This document shows, piece by piece, positions 59,370 to 64,000 of a DNA stretch of 64,000 nucleotides. The DNA comes from Moringa oleifera. Lineage: Eukaryota > Streptophyta > Magnoliopsida > Brassicales > Moringaceae. The notes under the pieces were generated by a model. The model saw nothing but the letters and a program-made list of their open reading frames with translations. It was not told where the DNA came from and did no database searches. Both the position numbers and the translations under genes were made by a program. Every line of letters begins with the position of its first letter. The stretch's first letter is position 1. The stretch covers positions 1-64,000 of the forward strand of contig JAJFZO010000332.1 in the NCBI GenBank assembly GCA_021397835.1. Direction: 5' to 3'.

Positions 59370-60604
59370 AGTTACAAGCATACTTGTGTATATGTATGCA
59401 TATATATAACTTGTAGTTGTACTTGATCAATTGTATCTATAACATAAAATTAGGCGTATATGTATAATCTTATAATTAAATATATATACATGCAAGTTAT
59501 AAATGTATATGAATCACAACTATATGTTATAATCATCATAAAATTAATACGTATTACAATATATAAATATTAATTATTAAGTACTAAAAATAATCAAGCA
59601 AACAAGTAATATCATATATATACATATATATATATGTGCTTATAACTTATATACTCTTATAATCGAATATATAATGTATATAGAAATTGTGAATATACAT
59701 ATGTATCTCGATTTTATTGAAATTATTGTAAAGAAGTAAAATATTCGATTTCATTTATAAAAGCCTAAAATTTTAAGAAATTTTTATTGGAAATTTCAAC
59801 ATAAAAAGAAATTTCAATAATAATTTTTTTGGAATTTTTTGCTAAAATTATAATAAAAAATAAATCAAGTTCAACTAATACTTTTTGCATGAAATTCTAA
59901 TAGAAATTATTGTTGAATTTCATCTAAAAATTTTAACAAAAAATTTTGTTGCAATTAAGTTTATACTTATAAAAAAATTACAAAACAATTTTCAAAATTA
60001 AATTTTTTAAAGAAAGTCATGCAAATCCAAACCCAAAGTGATAATAACAAGTCTTCATTTAGCAAGCCAAGCCTCGACCAAACAAACTTATCAAAGCCCA
60101 CACATAGACTATACAAACTATATTGCTTTTTAAACAATACACATATTAGCTCAAATATCAGATTAAACTGATAAATTATCGATGTTCACTTTTCTTATTT
60201 TGTAAATTGATTAACGAAGAATCCATCATCATATTATTAATTAGCCCAAAAACTGACGACCTCAAACTGCTTCACTATTATAAGAAGTTTGCAGAAAGTT
60301 AACAATCTTGTTCATACAGTAATGAGTAGGCTGTCAAAGACAAAACTCCACTTATTTAAAATATAAATTTTAACCTCTAATTCATCATAGAAACAAAAAA
60401 AAAATTAAAAACAGCAGTATCATTGGTCACTCTGTCACTTAATTTCTTAATAAAAATACATAAATTATAAAACATAAGATAAAGGAATTATATCTTCATC
60501 AAACAAGAAATTAATGGTTTTCTAACTTAAATGTTTTAAAAATATAAAAAACTTAAAAAATTAATTAAATTTTAAGTTAATTACATTGAAAAGATTTATA
60601 TTTT
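57460..60604. repeat. Anonymous AT-rich repeat, copy B2 (second part), interrupted
   Basis: It matches about 50865-52843 of copy A, in two pieces: 57460-58193 (to ATGCTAAGCA) and 59376-60604 (from AAGCATACTTGTG). The intervening 1182 bp are absent from copy A. Confidence 0.92.
58194..59375. mobile_element. 1182-bp segment absent from copy A, flanked by AAGCA
   Basis: Copy A reads ATGCTAAGCATACTTGTG without a break. In copy B2 this is split after AAGCA, and AAGCA is present again at 59376-59380, so the extra DNA sits between 5-bp direct repeats as a target-site duplication would. No terminal inverted repeats, protein or poly-A tail were recognised. The right end is an AT microsatellite (about 59331-59362) followed by ACACAAGTTAC, which with the flanking CTTGTGT forms an inverted repeat. 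It could be a non-autonomous insertion, or an ancestral segment deleted from copy A. Confidence 0.6.
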
Positions 60605-62148
60605 ACTAACGATCTCAAATTAAAATTTATGAAAAAAATTTACCTCTATTTAAAATTTACAGTTTTTATTAAATTTTTAATTTGAAATTTTTGTTAATAT
60701 TAATAATTTAGCACACATATATGATATTTATATAACTTTTACTTATGTAATTACTTTAATTTGTTAATATTAATAATTTAGCACACATATATGATATTTA
60801 TATAACTTTTACTTATGTAATTACTTTAATTATCTTTTTAAACATTATAAAAAAATAAAATATTTTTTAACACTAAACTTAGTAATAAAATATTAAAAAT
60901 AAAAATAATATTTTATTCATTTCAATAGTGTATAATAAAATGTTGGGTTAATTTTAGAAGCAAACAAATTCACATGCACGCGATTCGTGTGCACAAAACT
61001 GTTAATAATAAAAAATAAAAATAAAAATTTCACATTAAAATTAAATAAAAACGTAAAATTTAAATAGATATAATTTTTTAAGTTTTAATTCAAAATTATT
61101 AATAAAATGCATGTACTTTTAATATAATTAACTTTTAAAATTTTATTTAATTGTAAATAATATATAATTTAAAAAATTCAATAAATCAAATTATTTATCA
61201 CTATATGTTTTAAAAATAAAAAAGTTTAAATATTTTTAAATGTAAGTAAATAGAAAGCGAGTAAGCTGACCCCAACCAAGATAACCCCAACCAATTAAAA
61301 GGGCACATGTTACCAAGGACCAAATACATAACATTAATCAAATCTATAAAAAAGTTTGTAATTAAATTAACAACAAATTTTAATTTAAAAAACTATGTAA
61401 TTTCGATTGAGGTGATTTGCTTTATGAATTTAAAGCATTAAGAGAAGAAAATTCTCTTTTGAAAAAAGAAAAACAAACGCAAGAGTAAGTATAAATCAAT
61501 GATGTTTTTCAGTTCAATGTTTTTTTTCACCATATAAATTTTATTTTTCCACTGAAAAAATTTATGCGTCATCAGACTTTTTAGTTAATACAAATTCTAA
61601 TAGACTTCATTATTTTTAATTAAATTATAATAAACTCAATTGGTTAAAATAAAATTTAGAATATATTAATATTTTTATATATATAAATTGATAACAAATT
61701 AAATAAGCGCGCTTCAAAAACATTTATTACTTAATTTTTAAGCATATATATTTTAAAAACGTAACTTATACATTAAAAATTATTCAATCACCTCTTTTTT
61801 ATAATACTATAATTAATTTATTAATTATTTTTATAAGTTTACAAGTATCTTATCTGATGATCAATTTCTCATTCCATCACTATAATTCATCGAATACATA
61901 AAGACATGCATGCCATTAAGGATCACTAATGGCAAGGGGTTTCTTCCCAAACTTTGCCTCCTAGAACCATCAAATCAACACACAAGTCGAAGCCGTCAAC
62001 AGGGATGGCCTATCCGCACCCGCACACTCCGTAGCTTGGCTAGAACGTGAAATGTAGTTATGATGTGGCTCTTTCCCTTTCCATGAAGCCACGAGAGCAA
62101 ACTTAGGACTCATAATTAAATTGTACGAGCTCAACTAAACTTAGTAAG
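60605..62148. other. AT-rich region with no recognised gene
   Basis: Mostly AT-rich; a more balanced patch at 61880-62120 holds no open frame I can assign. It ends where the right copy of the segmental duplication starts. The only clear structure is the exact tandem duplication at 60691-60830. Confidence 0.5.
60691..60830. repeat. Exact 70-bp tandem duplication
   Basis: 60691-60760 and 60761-60830 are identical, each starting TTGTTAATATTAATAATTTA and ending AATTACTTTAAT. Identity without a single change indicates a very recent event. Confidence 0.97.
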
Positions 62149-64000
62149 TGTGAAACTATTTATTCATTTTTTATGTTATCTTGTTGTGACTATTGAGACA
62201 TTGATCTTAGAAAATAAGTCAGACCCTTGTATTGTATGACATGGTCATGGTACATGAACTTTAAAATTCTGGAACAAAAGAGCTATGCAGCATATTGTAT
62301 ATTTATAAATTATAAATAAAATTTTAATGTAATATTTAAACAAATTTAAATTAAGTTTAAAAACATATATTAATTTGCATGATAAACTAGTAAAAAGGTT
62401 TTGGAAATTGATCAGTATGTAATGTGGATCATCAATAATCAAATTAATTTAATTTTTATTCAAATAAATTCTCTAAATATTTTTTTAAACAAAATTACTA
62501 TTATAAGCGGACAACAATTTTAATTCTTAAATTATCAAAAAAATAAATACTTAATTCATTAAGAAACACAAAAAAATTTTAGCAATGATTTGACAAATGC
62601 TCTAATATTTATGAATTATTTTGTAAAATGTTGTTCTTTACTAGACATACCTTTAATTAACCATCAATAAATTTTTTTATTAAAAAAACAAGAAGTTTCT
62701 GGTAAGTTAGAATAATGCAACTAGAATATTCTAATTTTATCTCAAGTAAATTCTGGTAAGTTCTAGAACAACGTAGAAATTCAATTGGATCAAATAATGG
62801 ATTCATATTCCCATATTTTAAAATTATTATTGTCGATTAATTCAACAAAATTGTACCAATATTTTAATCAAGGTGGTCCTTGTTTTGGCCTTCTAAGTTG
62901 GGACAAATAATTTGCTGCAGCTGTTTTTGTAATGCTACTCTTTCCTTTCTAATATTATTAACTAATACAAAAGCAAATAAAATAATAAAATCTTTTGCCA
63001 CTATGTATCACAACTTGCCTCAATTGTTCATGAATCAGACAGACTTGCCCGTCTGTGCCACTTCAATATTCCTCAGTCCTCACCTGTTTGGCCCACACTC
63101 TCCCAAGGTCGGTACGTGCCCGCCTAAATGGTTTATACGTGTGTCCCATGCTAGTGTATCATACGGCTTTGAGTTTCACGTTTGTTTTCTTATGTCAAAT
63201 AAGAGTACTGGTTTAGGAACTTCAAAACATTTCAACAATTTTTTCATTATATTTTTATTTTTTTTTATTTTTATGAATTAATGATATCAAATCTTTCCAA
63301 AGAAAATCCTTTTAATTTTTACTAACATAATGTTATAGCTACTACATATTTTAAAACCTTGATGATTTATTATATGTTTTCTAGAATTGTTCTTAAAACA
63401 TGTGATTTTGTCCATTACTTCTCACTTTATATGTATTTTTTTATTTTCTGATTTTTTAATATTGATTAAATTATTTATAAATTAATTATTTTAATTTCAT
63501 TTAAATTAGATTATATCAAAAAATATAAATATTATAAATATTAAATTTGAAGATTATTGGCTTGAAATTTTTTTACATATTTAAAAAACTATCCAAACAG
63601 CAATTATAATAAAAATTTAGTTTTACAAGAATCAAAATTTTTTTAAAAAATTTGCACAATTAAAAAATTTAAAACATTCAAAAAAATATTTCATAAAAGA
63701 AAAATTGTTCAAATTTAAAGGAATGAATTTGAAAAGGAGTATAGAATTTATTTAAATTATTTAAGAGAATTCAAGAAAAAAATATTGTTAGTTTTTCATA
63801 ATCATTTGAGTTAAAATTTAATTTAAATTAAACAAAAAGATTAGATATATCAATAGAGATATACAATTAATTCTATTGATATATCAAAATTTAAATTAAT
63901 AAGCCTTTACAATTTAGAGTGCATTTTTTTATATGTACCTTTAAGTTTTTACTTGAAGGGGTTGAACACAATTTAATCTTAACATATCATATTTTTTAAA
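62149..64000. repeat. Right copy of the segmental duplication (mate at 1-1844)
   Basis: Colinear with the window start. Differences are single-base changes and short indels, for example an added ATTATAAAT near 63530 and a changed T-run near 63250. The upstream open frame here is longer (62880-63281) because a stop of the left copy is changed, but it has no recognisable domain. Confidence 0.95.

Noticed and set aside
877..63281. Related open frames at 877-1176 and 62880-63281
   Set aside because: Open in both duplication copies, but the copies are too similar for this to show selection, the tail is a T-rich Phe run, and no family is recognised.
1..64000. Terminal direct repeats of the window as LTRs of one giant retroelement
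   Set aside because: No LTR-type ends, primer-binding site or polypurine tract beside them, and the interior is a mosaic of unrelated repeats.

Overview
The window is nuclear DNA of a flowering plant, most likely a eudicot; the species cannot be told. The evidence is very AT-rich intergenic sequence, GT-AG introns, Ty1/Copia retrotransposon remnants, and fragments of three plant gene families: homomeric acetyl-CoA carboxylase (ACC1), 14-3-3, and an ankyrin/CCCH zinc-finger protein. I find no intact protein-coding gene and no tRNA or rRNA. This is a pseudogene- and repeat-rich accessory region built by successive duplications.

Layout. Positions 1-1844 are repeated at 62149-64000, so the window spans about one period (roughly 62.15 kb) of a direct segmental duplication. 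From 2.2 to 13 kb there are T-rich degenerate repeats (2.9-4.8 and 9.2-13 kb), about 15 units of a ~165-bp pyrimidine-rich satellite (4.9-7.3 kb), an antisense zinc-finger fragment (7.3-7.6 kb), and the RNase H end and 3' LTR of a Copia element (8.0-9.0 kb). At 13.3-15.3 kb lie four head-to-tail 509-bp units, followed by a second copy of the satellite-like leader plus zinc-finger fragment (15.8-16.9 kb). At 18.5 kb a frameshifted 14-3-3 exon abuts the main feature.

Main feature (18.8-50.2 kb): a head-to-tail array of 16 units, 14 complete and 2 partial, with a period of about 2.1 kb. Each unit holds six exons and the introns of the biotin carboxylase (BC) domain of plant ACC1, then an intron full of a degenerate AGTAGCAGT minisatellite. 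The first, partial unit is the best preserved. All later units share an in-frame stop in exon D and a 13-nt deletion in exon E, so an already dead fragment was amplified. A three-unit block (units 3-5) is duplicated as units 6-8 at an offset of 6311 bp, and units 9/10 and 12/13 are near-identical pairs, as expected from recent unequal exchange.

From 50.2 to 60.6 kb an anonymous AT-rich segment occurs in one long copy, one partial copy, and one copy carrying an extra 1.18 kb flanked by AAGCA. Between them is the 5' LTR plus gag-protease start of a Copia element. The rest, to 62.1 kb, is AT-rich DNA with one exact 70-bp tandem duplication.

No genes here work together in a pathway. If the region has a function it would be indirect, for example as a source of transcripts or small RNAs matching ACC1; that is inference only.
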